Shown here piece by piece: positions 18,549 to 27,937 of a stretch of 64,000 nt of DNA (position 1 is the first letter of the stretch; each line of letters begins with the position of its first letter). The notes beneath the pieces are model-generated. The model saw nothing but the letters and a program-made list of their open reading frames with translations. It made no database searches and was not told the origin of the DNA. The DNA is from Lutibacter sp. A64. Lineage in GTDB: Bacteria; Bacteroidota; Bacteroidia; Flavobacteriales; Flavobacteriaceae. The DNA is taken from the NCBI RefSeq assembly GCF_022429565.1, contig NZ_CP092487.1:3552001-3616000 (forward strand), written 5' to 3'. Position numbers and translations under genes: made by a program.

Positions 18549-18579
18549 TCCTGAATACAAAATATTCAGGATTTTTTTT
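18549..18579 (+). terminator. intrinsic terminator after actF
   Basis: The stem TCCTGAATA / TATTCAGGA (9 bp) with loop CAAAA is followed by eight T residues. It ends the act transcript. The T tract runs straight into the -7 box of the coxB promoter. Confidence 0.9.
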
Positions 18580-18586
18580 ATATTTG
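18579..18586 (+). promoter_or_regulatory. promoter -7 box of coxBA, fused to the actF terminator
   Basis: TATATTTG matches TAnnTTTG exactly and begins at the last base of the terminator T tract, 30 nt before the coxB start. It implies that coxBA can be transcribed independently of act. Confidence 0.5.
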
Positions 18587-18615
18587 GCACAACTAAAAAA
18601 ATCTAAACTAAAAAA

Positions 18616-19623
18616 ATGACAGCATTACTTTATATTTTACTGGCAATTGTTGTTGCCGTAGCTATTTGGCAAGTTGCAAGTATTCTAAAATTTAAAAGCG
18701 TAATAGCCACTGAAAAGGATAATAATACCCAAGGTATTTTATTTGCGATTTTTGGAATATTCTTCTATGGATTAATGATATTTACGTTTGTAAAATACTC
18801 TGTAATTTTACTACCTGATGCAGCCTCTGTAGAAGGTGAGAGTTACGATACTTTATATGCCGTAACTATGATATTAATTCTAGTGGTACAGGCAATTACT
18901 CAATTTTTACTTTTCTATTTTGCTTTTAAATATAGAGGAATAAAAGGAAGAAAAGCGTTGTTTTATGCAGACAGCCATAAATTAGAAATGATTTGGACAA
19001 TAGTTCCTGCAGTTGTACTAGCAGGTTTGGTATTGTATGGCTTATCTGTTTGGGTAGATGTTATGGATCCTTCAGATGCTGAAGACCCTCTAATTGTTGA
19101 AGTTTACGCAAAACAGTTTTCTTGGGAAGCACGTTATGCCGGCGAAGATAATGAGCTAGGTTTAGCAAATGTTAGAAATATAAAAGGAATTAATACAATG
19201 GGTGTTGACATGTCTGATTTAAATGCCTTAGACGATGTACCTGTTAGAGAATTACGTTTACCAAAAGGAAGAAAGGTAATATTTAAGTTTCGTTCACAGG
19301 ATGTATTGCACTCGGCTTATATGCCTCACTTTAGAGCACAAATGAATTGTGTTCCTGGTATGGTTACGCAATTTGCATTTACACCTTCATTAACTACTGA
19401 AGAAATGCGTTTAAATGATGAAACCATAGCTAAAGTTGAAGGAATAAATGAAATCAGAGCTGAAAAAGGAGAAGATCCTTACGAGTTTGATTATTTACTT
19501 TTATGTAACAAAATTTGTGGTTCATCTCATTACAATATGCAAATGAAAATTATTGTTGAAGAAGAAGAAGATTTTAATGCATGGATGAAAGAACAAAAAA
19601 CGATGGCGCAAGTTGTGCAATAA
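18616..19623 (+). CDS. coxB: cytochrome c oxidase subunit II
   Basis: Carries the binuclear CuA centre that takes up electrons for the oxidase. The 335 residues comprise N-terminal hydrophobic helices (three predicted, at about 3-20, 38-58 and 78-100, with a further helix near 120-140) and a cupredoxin domain. CuA ligands are visible: His232 in LHSAY, then Cys297, Cys301, His305 and Met308 in CNKICGSSHYNM. There is no fused cytochrome c domain, so it is not a caa3 type; ActE or ActA would donate electrons. coxA follows after 42 nt. Confidence 0.96.
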   Translation: MTALLYILLAIVVAVAIWQVASILKFKSVIATEKDNNTQGILFAIFGIFFYGLMIFTFVKYSVILLPDAASVEGESYDTLYAVTMILILVVQAITQFLLFYFAFKYRGIKGRKALFYADSHKLEMIWTIVPAVVLAGLVLYGLSVWVDVMDPSDAEDPLIVEVYAKQFSWEARYAGEDNELGLANVRNIKGINTMGVDMSDLNALDDVPVRELRLPKGRKVIFKFRSQDVLHSAYMPHFRAQMNCVPGMVTQFAFTPSLTTEEMRLNDETIAKVEGINEIRAEKGEDPYEFDYLLLCNKICGSSHYNMQMKIIVEEEEDFNAWMKEQKTMAQVVQ

Positions 19624-19665
19624 ACTAACTATTATTATTACTACTACTAAATAAAAAAATAGATT

Positions 19666-21417
19666 ATGTCAGATCATCATCATAAAGAAACATTTATCAC
19701 AAAATACGTTTTTAGTACTGACCATAAAATGATTTCTAAACAGTATTTAGTTACTGGAATTTTTATGGGTATTATTGGTGTATTTATGTCTATGCTATTT
19801 CGTTTGCAAATTGCTTGGCCAGATACATCATTTTCGATTATTGAAGCATTTTTAGGAAACCACCAAGATGGTGGAGTTATGTCTCCAGATATATATTTAG
19901 CACTTGTTACCATTCATGGTACAATTATGGTGTTTTTTGTATTAACAGCAGGTTTAAGTGGAACTTTTAGTAACCTTTTAATTCCTTTACAAATTGGAGC
20001 TCGAGATATGGCTTCAGGGTTTTTAAATATGGTTTCGTATTGGTTGTTCTTCTTATCAAGTATAATTATGGTAATTTCACTTTTTGTTGAAGCTGGACCA
20101 GCTTCTGCAGGTTGGACAATTTATCCTCCTTTAAGTGCTTTACCACAAGCAATACCCGGTTCTGGAATGGGTATGACACTTTGGTTAATTTCAATGGCAA
20201 TATTTATTGCTTCTTCATTAATAGGAGCTTTAAATTATATTGTAACAGTGTTAAATTTAAGAACTGTTGGAATGAAAATGACAAGATTACCATTAACAAT
20301 ATGGGCATTCTTTGTTACTGCAATTATTGGTGTAGTATCATTCCCAGTTTTATTATCTGCAGCTCTGTTGTTAATTTTTGATAGAAGTTTTGGAACATCA
20401 TTCTTCTTGTCAGATATATTTATTCAAGGTGAAGTATTACACTATCAAGGAGGTTCACCAGTGTTATTCGAACACTTATTCTGGTTCTTAGGACATCCAG
20501 AAGTTTATATAGTTATTTTGCCAGCAATGGGAATCGTATCAGAAATTATAGCTTGTAATTCTAGAAAGCCAATATTTGGTTATAGAGCAATGATTGGATC
20601 TATTATAGCAATTGCGTTTTTATCTACAATTGTTTGGGGTCACCATATGTTTGTTTCAGGTATGAATCCATTTTTAGGATCTGTATTTACATTTACAACC
20701 TTATTAATTGCAATTCCTTCTGCAGTAAAAGCTTTTAACTGGCTTACAACTATGTGGAAAGGAAATATTCAAATGAATACCGCAATGCTCTTTTCAATAG
20801 GTTTTGTTTCAACATTTATTTCTGGTGGTTTAACAGGGTTAGTTCTTGGAGATAGCGCTTTAGATATTAATGTGCACGATACTTATTTTGTAGTTGCTCA
20901 CTTTCATTTAGTAATGGGTGTGTCTGCAATTTATGGAATGTTTGCAGGAGTTTATCATTGGTTCCCTAAAATGTACGGTAGAATGATGAATAAAACTTTA
21001 GGATACTGGCATTTCTGGATTACAGTTGTTGCTGCTTATGGAGTTTTCTTCCCAATGCATTTTGTTGGTTTAGCCGGTTTACCACGTAGATATTACGCAA
21101 ATACAGCTTTCCCTTTATTTGATGATGTAGCCGATGTTAATATTGTAATTACAATGTTTGCAATTATGGGTGGAGCTGCTCAGTTAATTTTCTTAGCAAA
21201 TTTCTTTATCAGTATTTATAAAGGTAAAAAGGCAACTCAAAATCCTTGGAAAGCGAATACTTTAGAATGGACAACTCCGGTTGAACATGTTCACGGAAAC
21301 TGGCCAGGTGAAATTCCAGAAGTGCATAGATGGGCTTATGATTACAGTAAACCAGGATTAGATGAAGATTTTGTTTTGCAATCTACACCTCTAAAAGAGG
21401 GAGAAGAAGAATCTTAA
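19666..21417 (+). CDS. coxA: cytochrome c oxidase subunit I
   Basis: The catalytic subunit of the proton-pumping haem-copper oxidase; 583 residues, about 12 helices. Ligands can be placed: His84 and His414 for the low-spin haem, His412 for the oxygen-binding haem, and His277, His326 and His327 for CuB. The GHPEVY motif provides Tyr281 for the His-Tyr crosslink, as in A-type oxidases. It lies downstream of coxB and the act operon, an arrangement known from flavobacteria where alternative complex III forms a supercomplex with cytochrome aa3. Subunits III and IV are not in the window. Confidence 0.97.
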   Translation: MSDHHHKETFITKYVFSTDHKMISKQYLVTGIFMGIIGVFMSMLFRLQIAWPDTSFSIIEAFLGNHQDGGVMSPDIYLALVTIHGTIMVFFVLTAGLSGTFSNLLIPLQIGARDMASGFLNMVSYWLFFLSSIIMVISLFVEAGPASAGWTIYPPLSALPQAIPGSGMGMTLWLISMAIFIASSLIGALNYIVTVLNLRTVGMKMTRLPLTIWAFFVTAIIGVVSFPVLLSAALLLIFDRSFGTSFFLSDIFIQGEVLHYQGGSPVLFEHLFWFLGHPEVYIVILPAMGIVSEIIACNSRKPIFGYRAMIGSIIAIAFLSTIVWGHHMFVSGMNPFLGSVFTFTTLLIAIPSAVKAFNWLTTMWKGNIQMNTAMLFSIGFVSTFISGGLTGLVLGDSALDINVHDTYFVVAHFHLVMGVSAIYGMFAGVYHWFPKMYGRMMNKTLGYWHFWITVVAAYGVFFPMHFVGLAGLPRRYYANTAFPLFDDVADVNIVITMFAIMGGAAQLIFLANFFISIYKGKKATQNPWKANTLEWTTPVEHVHGNWPGEIPEVHRWAYDYSKPGLDEDFVLQSTPLKEGEEES

Positions 21418-21435
21418 TTTTTAGAAATATAATAT

Positions 21436-21473
21436 AAAAAACGCCTTTTTAATATGTTAAAAAGGCGTTTTTT
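21436..21473 (+). terminator. intrinsic terminator after coxA
   Basis: A 17-bp perfect stem, AAAAAACGCCTTTTTAA against TTAAAAAGGCGTTTTTT, with the 4-nt loop TATG. The A and T flanks let it work in either direction; here it ends the coxBA transcript. Confidence 0.9.
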
Positions 21474-21507
21474 AATTTAGAATTATTCCTTCCTAAAATA
21501 GTATGGT

Positions 21508-22086
21508 ATGAAAAATGTTGAAGATTATTGTCCAGCTAACTACCATGATTGGAGAAAATGGTTAGAACTAAATCACAATAAAAAAGATGGAGTTTGGCTG
21601 ATATTTTACAAGAAAAAATCTCCTAAATTTAATCTAAGTTGGAGTGATTCTGTAGATCAAGCACTTTGTTTTGGTTGGATTGATAGTGTTAAAAAAACAA
21701 TAGATACAGAAACATATAAGCAATATTTTAGCAAACGTAAACCAAAAAGTAATTGGTCTAAAATTAATAAGGATAAAGTTCAATTCTTAATAGAGCAAGG
21801 TCTTATGAACGAAAATGGTTACAAAAGTATTGAAATTGCCAAAGCAAATGGTTCTTGGACATTTTTAGATCAAATTGAAGCTCTAATAATACCAGAAGAT
21901 TTAAAGGAAGAATTTGCAAAGCATAATAACTCCCTAGCATTTTTTAAATGTCTAAGTAATTCTAATAAAAAGATTTTATTGTACTGGGTTGTTTCTGCCA
22001 AACGAAAAGAGACTAGAAAAAAGAGGGTTTTTGAAATAGCTTATAATGCGAGTAAAAATTTGAAACCAAGGCAGTTTAGATACTAA
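21508..22086 (+). CDS. YdeI/OmpD-associated family protein
   Basis: A 192-residue cytoplasmic protein. The opening (DYCPANYHDWRKWLELNHNKKDGVWLIFYKKKS), the core WSDSVDQALCFGWIDSVKKTID and the RKPKSNWSKINKDKV segment are characteristic of the YdeI/OmpD-associated family. Members have been linked to resistance to antimicrobial peptides or bacteriocins, but the biochemical role is unknown. It stands alone after the coxA terminator, with no obvious partner. Confidence 0.85.
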   Translation: MKNVEDYCPANYHDWRKWLELNHNKKDGVWLIFYKKKSPKFNLSWSDSVDQALCFGWIDSVKKTIDTETYKQYFSKRKPKSNWSKINKDKVQFLIEQGLMNENGYKSIEIAKANGSWTFLDQIEALIIPEDLKEEFAKHNNSLAFFKCLSNSNKKILLYWVVSAKRKETRKKRVFEIAYNASKNLKPRQFRY

Positions 22087-22171
22087 ATGTGATTGTATGT
22101 ATAATCAATTTAATTTTAGATAAATACTTAAAGTCAGTTTAAAGAGAAGTAATTGTTATTGAAAATTTATG

Positions 22172-22179
22172 TATTTTTG
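22172..22179 (+). promoter_or_regulatory. promoter -7 box for small membrane protein
   Basis: TATTTTTG matches TAnnTTTG exactly. A TTG lies at 22153-22155 with a 16-nt spacer, and the start codon is 22 nt downstream. Confidence 0.5.
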
Positions 22180-22201
22180 AGTTTAAATACACACATTTAA
22201 T

Positions 22202-22387
22202 ATGTTTAGTAAAGGACAACTTATTTTTGCAGCTTTTTTTGTAATTGCATTTACAATTTTAATGATATGGAGTTATAGAAAAGATATAAAAGTTCATAAA
22301 AAGCACTATAAAAATACCTTTATTATTGTGATTGCAGTTTTTTTAATAATTGCTATTTTTACATTAATCACATTTTCTTTACATTAG
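22202..22387 (+). CDS. small two-helix membrane protein, function unknown
   Basis: A 61-residue protein with two membrane helices (about 6-23 and 39-59) joined by a short basic loop (SYRKDIKVHKKHYKNT). I know similar short proteins with this opening (MFSKGQLIF) from other flavobacteria, which argues for a real gene, but no function. An exact promoter -7 box precedes it. It lies upstream of lemA, separated by 221 nt. Confidence 0.75.
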   Translation: MFSKGQLIFAAFFVIAFTILMIWSYRKDIKVHKKHYKNTFIIVIAVFLIIAIFTLITFSLH

Positions 22388-22608
22388 AATATAATACTAA
22401 GTAATATTTAAAGACTATAAAATCTAGTGCTATTTCCTTATAATTTTTATTAAGGAATCTGATAAGAAGTAATGTAAACAATAAGTAAGTTTAATTTTAA
22501 ATTAAATACCAACGGGTTATAATTAAATAAGCTACATTAGTAATTCTAAATTCTAATGATTATATTTATTTTTAATTATAGTATAAACCCAAATAATTTA
22601 TAAGTCTT

Positions 22609-23160
22609 ATGTTTATTTCTTTAGGAGTTCTTTTAATACTTGCTTTATTGCTTGTAAATGTTTTTAACCGATTTGTAAAAAATAAGAACGTGGTTAAAGA
22701 TGCTTGGAGCAATATAGATGTAGCTTTAAAACGTAGATACGATTTAATACCAAACCTGGTAGAAACTGTAAAAGGGTATGCAAAACACGAAATATCTACA
22801 TTAGAAAATGTTATAAATGCCCGAAATTCGGCAATGGCTGTGCCTTCAAACGATATAAATGCACAGATAAAAGCAGAAAATCAATTGCAACAAACCTTAC
22901 GTAGTATATTTGCTTTAAGTGAAGCGTATCCAGATTTAAAAGCAAATACAAATTATTTAGATTTGCAGCAGAAACTTAACGAAATTGAAGAAAATTTAGA
23001 ACGTAGTCGTAGGTATTACAATGGTACTGTTAGAGTAAATAATACTTATGGAGAGAGTTTCCCAGGAACACTGTTTGCGGGAATGTTTAATTATCAACAA
23101 TTCGAATTTTTTGAAACCGATAAAGAAAGTCGTGAAAATGTAAAAGTTAGTTTCGATTAA
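22609..23160 (+). CDS. lemA: LemA family protein
   Basis: A 183-residue protein with an N-terminal membrane anchor (about 2-18) and a coiled helical domain facing the cytoplasm or periplasm. Hallmarks are NKNVVKDAWSNIDVALKRRYDLIPNLVETVKGYAKHE and ENLERSRRYYNGTVRVNNTYGESFPG. The role of LemA proteins is unclear. They occur next to DUF2207 or TPM-domain proteins, as here, where the DUF2207 gene starts 10 nt later. TATATTTA (22561-22568) is a one-mismatch promoter candidate. Confidence 0.93.
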   Translation: MFISLGVLLILALLLVNVFNRFVKNKNVVKDAWSNIDVALKRRYDLIPNLVETVKGYAKHEISTLENVINARNSAMAVPSNDINAQIKAENQLQQTLRSIFALSEAYPDLKANTNYLDLQQKLNEIEENLERSRRYYNGTVRVNNTYGESFPGTLFAGMFNYQQFEFFETDKESRENVKVSFD

Positions 23161-23170
23161 ACTAAAGGTT

Positions 23171-24862
23171 ATGAAAAAATTAGTTCTTGTTCTTTTCGGA
23201 TTTTTATTTTTTCTTAATAGTAATGCACAAGATTTTATTGTAAATAAAAGTCATATTCAAATTTACATAAGTGAAGAAGGCTATTTTGATGTAGTTGAAA
23301 ACTATGACCTCACTTTTGAAGTACATAAACACGGTATTTACCGAGATATACAAACCAAATACAACTTATTAACAGCCGAAGGAACCCAAGAAAAACGTAA
23401 AATAAAAATTAGAAATGTTGAAGTTCCAAATTATAAATATGAAGTGGATTTCGATTTTGAACAACAACTAAGCGATAACCTTAATATAAAAATAGGAGAT
23501 AAAGATATTTCACTTATTGGACCGCAACATTATCAAATAAAATATAGAGTTTATAATGCTTTTCTTTTTGATGATTCTAAAATTCAGTTCTATTGGAATG
23601 TAAAGCCAGATGGATGGAATACTGTTTTTGAACAATTGGATTTTACAATTTACCTTCCAGAAAATATAGACTTAAAGCCAGATGATCTTTTTGTATATTC
23701 AGGAACAACAGGAAATAAAAATAATAGTCAAGAATTTGAAGTTACTTATTTAAATAGTGTTTATACTGCAAAAAGTACTGCTAATTTTAAATCTTCTTAC
23801 GGAGAAAGTGTTACAGTATTATTAAATTTGCCACCAAATTCTATAAAGGAAATAAAACCATTATGGCCATTTTGGGCAAGTTATGGATGGATATTGTTAA
23901 TTGGTGTATTTTTAGCTGCTTTTTATTGGGTATGGAATAAGTATGGAAAAGATGATGAAGTCGTAGCAACTACAAGTTATTTCCCACCTAGTGGTGTAGA
24001 TCCTGCAATGGCTGGTTTTTTAATTGATGATAGAGGTGATACGCAAGATTTAATTTCATTTATTCCACATTGGGGAGCACATGGAATTATTAAAATGGAA
24101 TACATTCCTAAAGATGGATTATTATCGAAAGACGATACAAAATTAATATTATTAAAAGCTTTGCCTGTTGACGCTTCAGATTACGAAAAGAAACTATTTA
24201 AAGGACTGTTTGGAACTTACAAAGAAATAGCTAATAAAGAAGTGTTGATAAGTAGTTTGAAAAATACATTTTATACAACAATGCTTGAAGCAAAAGTAAT
24301 TTTAAAAGAAAAAGCACAAATTTATTATGTTGAAGCCGCAAGAAAAATGCAAACTAAAGTTGTGATTGGAATTTTAATCATTGCAATTGTAAGCTTCTTT
24401 TTGTTCATAAATATATGGGGACTTTTAGCAGCAATAGCTGTAATACCAGTAGCAATATTTTTATTGATTATGTCTATTTACTTGGTTAAAAAAAATACGA
24501 AAGGAAATGCAGTTTTATCTGAATTAAAAGGTTTTAAACAATTTATAAAAGTAGCAGAAGAGAATAAATTAAAAATGCTTTTAAACGACAATCCAACTTA
24601 TTTTGAATCTACAATGGGCTATGCACTTGCATTTGGTCTATTTAATGATTGGGCAAAAAAGTTTGAAGCTTTAAACTTACAGCCACCAAGTTGGTATAAC
24701 TCAACATCTGGTCCATTAACCATGCATCATTTTACTAATTCTTTTTCCAATTCAATAACATCAGCTAGATCTACAATGGTTAGTACACCATCAAGTAGCT
24801 CTTCAGGTGGAGGTGGCTCTTCTGGAGGTGGTTTCGGAGGCGGAGGCGGAGGAAGCTGGTAA
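23171..24862 (+). CDS. DUF2207 predicted membrane protein with Gly-rich tail
   Basis: A 563-residue protein: a signal peptide (MKKLVLVLFGFLFFLNSNAQ), an extracytoplasmic beta-rich DUF2207 domain (residues about 20-220), a membrane helix (about 235-255), a cytoplasmic domain interrupted by a hydrophobic hairpin (about 395-440), and a tail made almost only of Ser and Gly ending in GGGGGGSW. The pairing with LemA 10 nt upstream is common in bacteria and suggests a joint envelope function that is not yet defined. The tail resembles those of TPM-domain proteins. Confidence 0.9.
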   Translation: MKKLVLVLFGFLFFLNSNAQDFIVNKSHIQIYISEEGYFDVVENYDLTFEVHKHGIYRDIQTKYNLLTAEGTQEKRKIKIRNVEVPNYKYEVDFDFEQQLSDNLNIKIGDKDISLIGPQHYQIKYRVYNAFLFDDSKIQFYWNVKPDGWNTVFEQLDFTIYLPENIDLKPDDLFVYSGTTGNKNNSQEFEVTYLNSVYTAKSTANFKSSYGESVTVLLNLPPNSIKEIKPLWPFWASYGWILLIGVFLAAFYWVWNKYGKDDEVVATTSYFPPSGVDPAMAGFLIDDRGDTQDLISFIPHWGAHGIIKMEYIPKDGLLSKDDTKLILLKALPVDASDYEKKLFKGLFGTYKEIANKEVLISSLKNTFYTTMLEAKVILKEKAQIYYVEAARKMQTKVVIGILIIAIVSFFLFINIWGLLAAIAVIPVAIFLLIMSIYLVKKNTKGNAVLSELKGFKQFIKVAEENKLKMLLNDNPTYFESTMGYALAFGLFNDWAKKFEALNLQPPSWYNSTSGPLTMHHFTNSFSNSITSARSTMVSTPSSSSSGGGGSSGGGFGGGGGGSW

Positions 24863-24948
24863 AATCTCAAGATTCTTTTAATTCATTTAAATTAAAAATT
24901 GTTATTATTTAGTAATTTAGCATTAAATTAAATATAAATTTTATTGTT

Positions 24949-25959
24949 ATGAAGTTTTTTAAATACCTATTGTTTTTTTTATTAATAATAATTATTGGTA
25001 CAGCAATTTATATTGCAACATTACCTGGTAATTATGATGTTAAAAGTTCAAAAATAATGAAAGTACATGCTTCGTTGATTTTTGAAAACATAAACGATTA
25101 TAAAAATTGGCAACACTGGGGCCCTTGGTATGAAATAGACTCAACAATTGTAGCAAGTTATCCAGAGGTAACATCTGGTGTTGGTGCATCTTATTCTTGG
25201 ACAGGTAAAGAAGGAACTGGGTCAATGAAAACAATTTCTGTAGTGCCTAATAAAGGTCTTATTCAGCAAATAGATTTTGGAACTGGAACTACACCTGAAG
25301 TGTATTGGGATATTACTGAAACTGAAACTGGAAATAAAGTGACTTGGGGAATGCGAGGAGAAAGTTCTTTTAGTGAAAAAGCATATTGGTTAACGCAAGG
25401 TGGTATAGAAAAAAATATGAAGCCAATGTATGATCGTGGGCTTGAGTTGTTAGAACAACATTTGTTAGCAGAAATGGATAAGCATTCTTTTAAAATTATT
25501 GGAGAAGTAGATTATGGTGGTGGTTTTTATTTATACCAATCAATTTCTTGTAAAATAGATGATGTAGATAAGCATATGAGTGAAATGTTTAAAAATGTAA
25601 TTAATTACATGGATGAAAACGCTATTGAACCATCTGGAAAACCATTTTTGTTAACTCATAATTGGGATAGTGCTAACAATACAACAATGTTTTCAACTGG
25701 TGTACCTGTTAAAGAAAGAATTATTACTACAGATGATGTTTTAACTGGGTTTTTAGAACCTCAAAAAACATTTAAAACTATTTTTTATGGTAGTTATCAA
25801 TATTCTCACGAAGCCTGGGAAGCTGCATATAAAGAGCTAACAGAACAAGGGTTTACAGCTTTGGAAACGAGTGAGCCTTTTGAAGTGTATTCTGTACGAC
25901 CAACCGACAATCCTAATCCAGCGAAATGGGTTACGGAGATTTATATTCCTATAAATTAA
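24949..25959 (+). CDS. SRPBCC domain fused to GyrI-like effector-binding domain
   Basis: A 336-residue protein. After an N-terminal membrane anchor (FFKYLLFFLLIIIIGTAIYIA) comes a START/SRPBCC-like domain (about 25-170: SSKIMKVHASLIFENINDYKNWQHWGPW, TGKEGTGSM, VTWGMRGE). It is followed by a GyrI/AraC effector-binding-like domain (about 180-336: AWEAAYKELTEQGFTALETSEPFEVYSV). Both folds bind small hydrophobic ligands. The combination is common in Bacteroidota, but no substrate is known. It precedes an aldehyde dehydrogenase by 26 nt. Confidence 0.85.
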   Translation: MKFFKYLLFFLLIIIIGTAIYIATLPGNYDVKSSKIMKVHASLIFENINDYKNWQHWGPWYEIDSTIVASYPEVTSGVGASYSWTGKEGTGSMKTISVVPNKGLIQQIDFGTGTTPEVYWDITETETGNKVTWGMRGESSFSEKAYWLTQGGIEKNMKPMYDRGLELLEQHLLAEMDKHSFKIIGEVDYGGGFYLYQSISCKIDDVDKHMSEMFKNVINYMDENAIEPSGKPFLLTHNWDSANNTTMFSTGVPVKERIITTDDVLTGFLEPQKTFKTIFYGSYQYSHEAWEAAYKELTEQGFTALETSEPFEVYSVRPTDNPNPAKWVTEIYIPIN

Positions 25960-25985
25960 TAGTTTAAACTTTTAAGATTTTTTAA

Positions 25986-27344
25986 ATGAATGAAATTGTA
26001 GCAGCTCAAAAAAAGTTTTTTCAAACAAATGTTACTAAAAGTATTTCATTTAGAATTGAACAACTTAAAAAGTTAAAACAGCTTTTAAAAGAAAATGAAC
26101 AGCTTTTAAACGAGGCTATATTTAAAGATTTTAAAAAATCTGAATTCGATACCTATACAACAGAATTAGGTATAATTTATAGTGAAATTAATTTAGCTTG
26201 TAAAAAATTACATAAGTGGGTACGCACTAAAAGGGTATCAACAAATTTTTTAAATTTTCCTGGGAAAAGTTATATAATTCCAGAACCACTAGGTGTTACA
26301 TTAATTATTGGAGCTTGGAATTATCCATATCAATTATCATTATCTCCTGCAATTGCTGCAATTTCAGCCGGAAATACAATTGTTTTAAAACCAAGTGAAA
26401 TTGCTGTAGAAACAAGTTCTTTATTAGCAAAAATTTTAAATGAAGCATTTGATCCAGCATTTTTTAAAGTTGTTGAAGGTGGAGTTATAGAAACTACAAA
26501 ACTATTAAATGAAAAATTTGATAAAATATTTTTTACAGGAAGTACAGCTGTAGGAAAAATAATTTATAAAGCAGCTGCAAAAAAATTAACACCTGTTACT
26601 TTAGAACTTGGAGGTAAAAGTCCTGCAATTATTGATGAAAATTTTAATATAAAAGTAAGTGTTAAGAGGCTAGTTTGGGCAAAATTTTTAAATGCAGGAC
26701 AAACGTGTATTGCTCCAGATTATGTGTGTGTTCATGAGTCAATTAAAACTGAGTTTTTAAAGCAATTAATTGCAGAAATTAAAACATCTAATTTTAAAAT
26801 TGAAAACAATAATTATGTTCAAATAATTAATCAAAAAAATACAAAACGGCTGATTTCATTAATAAATTCAGAAAAACTTTATTTTGGCGGGACTTATAAC
26901 CTTGGAGAAAACACTATTGATCCAACTATTTTAACAGATGTTAGTTTTAACGATGAAATAATGGAAGATGAAATATTTGGGCCAATACTTCCTGTAATAG
27001 CTTATAAAAATATTGATGAAATTATAACTCAAATAAAATTAAAGCCAAAACCTTTAGCTTGTTATATCTTTTCAAATAATAATGCTTTTATAAAAAAAAT
27101 AGAAAAAGAAGTTTCATTTGGTTCGGGAGCAATTAATGATGCTGTAATGCAAATAACGAATGAAAATTTACCTTTTGGAGGTGTTGGTAATAGTGGAATA
27201 GGTTCATATCATGGAGTATATGGATTTAAAGCATTTTCGCATTATAAATCCATTTTAAGAAAAAGTACTTGGTTTGAGCCTAATTTAAAATACTACCCAT
27301 TAACAAAATTTAAATTGAAGCTTATTAAGTTTTTAATGCGTTAA
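25986..27344 (+). CDS. aldehyde dehydrogenase, ALDH3-like
   Basis: A 452-residue NAD(P)-dependent enzyme that oxidises aldehydes to acids. Landmarks: GAWNYPYQLSLSPAIAAISAGNTIVLKPSE (cofactor region), FTGSTAVGKIIY, the general base Glu in LELGGKSPAI, and the catalytic Cys in AGQTCIAPDYV. The short length and the C-terminal hydrophobic segment (KFKLKLIKFLMR) resemble the class 3 fatty-aldehyde group, which often sits at membranes. The last 4 nt overlap the convergent tag gene. Confidence 0.92.
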   Translation: MNEIVAAQKKFFQTNVTKSISFRIEQLKKLKQLLKENEQLLNEAIFKDFKKSEFDTYTTELGIIYSEINLACKKLHKWVRTKRVSTNFLNFPGKSYIIPEPLGVTLIIGAWNYPYQLSLSPAIAAISAGNTIVLKPSEIAVETSSLLAKILNEAFDPAFFKVVEGGVIETTKLLNEKFDKIFFTGSTAVGKIIYKAAAKKLTPVTLELGGKSPAIIDENFNIKVSVKRLVWAKFLNAGQTCIAPDYVCVHESIKTEFLKQLIAEIKTSNFKIENNNYVQIINQKNTKRLISLINSEKLYFGGTYNLGENTIDPTILTDVSFNDEIMEDEIFGPILPVIAYKNIDEIITQIKLKPKPLACYIFSNNNAFIKKIEKEVSFGSGAINDAVMQITNENLPFGGVGNSGIGSYHGVYGFKAFSHYKSILRKSTWFEPNLKYYPLTKFKLKLIKFLMR

Positions 27345-27919
27345 AAAATTAGTTCATTTACTTGTTTGTGTCTGTAACAGCTTGTAATATGGTCGTTTAC
27401 CATGCCAGTGGCTTGCATATAAGCATAAATTACGGTAGAACCAACAAATTTAAATCCACGTTTTTTTAAATCTTTAGAAATAATATCAGAAAGAAGAGTT
27501 GTAGCAGGAACTTCACTTAATGTTTTGTATGTGTTTTTTAAAGGTTTTCCGTTAGTAAATTTCCATATATAATTAGAAAAAGAACCAAATTCTTTCTGAA
27601 TTTCCATAAAACAAGTTGCATTTGAAATGGTTGCTTTTATTTTTAATTTATTTCTTATAATTCCTTTGTTGTTAAGTAATTCGTTGAATTTATTATCGTT
27701 ATAGGTTGCTATTTTTTTATAATTAAAATTATCAAATGCTTCTCTAAAATTTTCTCGTTTTTTAAGAACAGTAATCCAGCTTAAACCAGCCTGAAAAGTT
27801 TCTAAAATTAAAAATTCAAACAATTTTGTATCATTAAAAACAGGTACACCCCATTCTTTATCGTGATATTCAACATAAATTGGATCTTCTCCACACCAAT
27901 CACATCTTTTATTTTTCAT
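27341..27919 (-). CDS. tag: DNA-3-methyladenine glycosylase I
   Basis: Base-excision repair enzyme that removes 3-methyladenine from alkylated DNA; 192 residues. Typical features are the N-terminal CDWCGEDPIYVEYHDKEWGVP (zinc-binding Cys and His), LFEFLILETFQAGLSWITVLKKRENFREAFDNFNYKKIA, and a C-terminal GMVNDHITSCYRH that completes the zinc site. It overlaps the end of the aldehyde dehydrogenase gene by 4 nt on the opposite strand. Confidence 0.96.
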   Translation of the reverse strand: MKNKRCDWCGEDPIYVEYHDKEWGVPVFNDTKLFEFLILETFQAGLSWITVLKKRENFREAFDNFNYKKIATYNDNKFNELLNNKGIIRNKLKIKATISNATCFMEIQKEFGSFSNYIWKFTNGKPLKNTYKTLSEVPATTLLSDIISKDLKKRGFKFVGSTVIYAYMQATGMVNDHITSCYRHKQVNELIF

Positions 27920-27937
27920 ATTATAGTTTTAGAAAAA

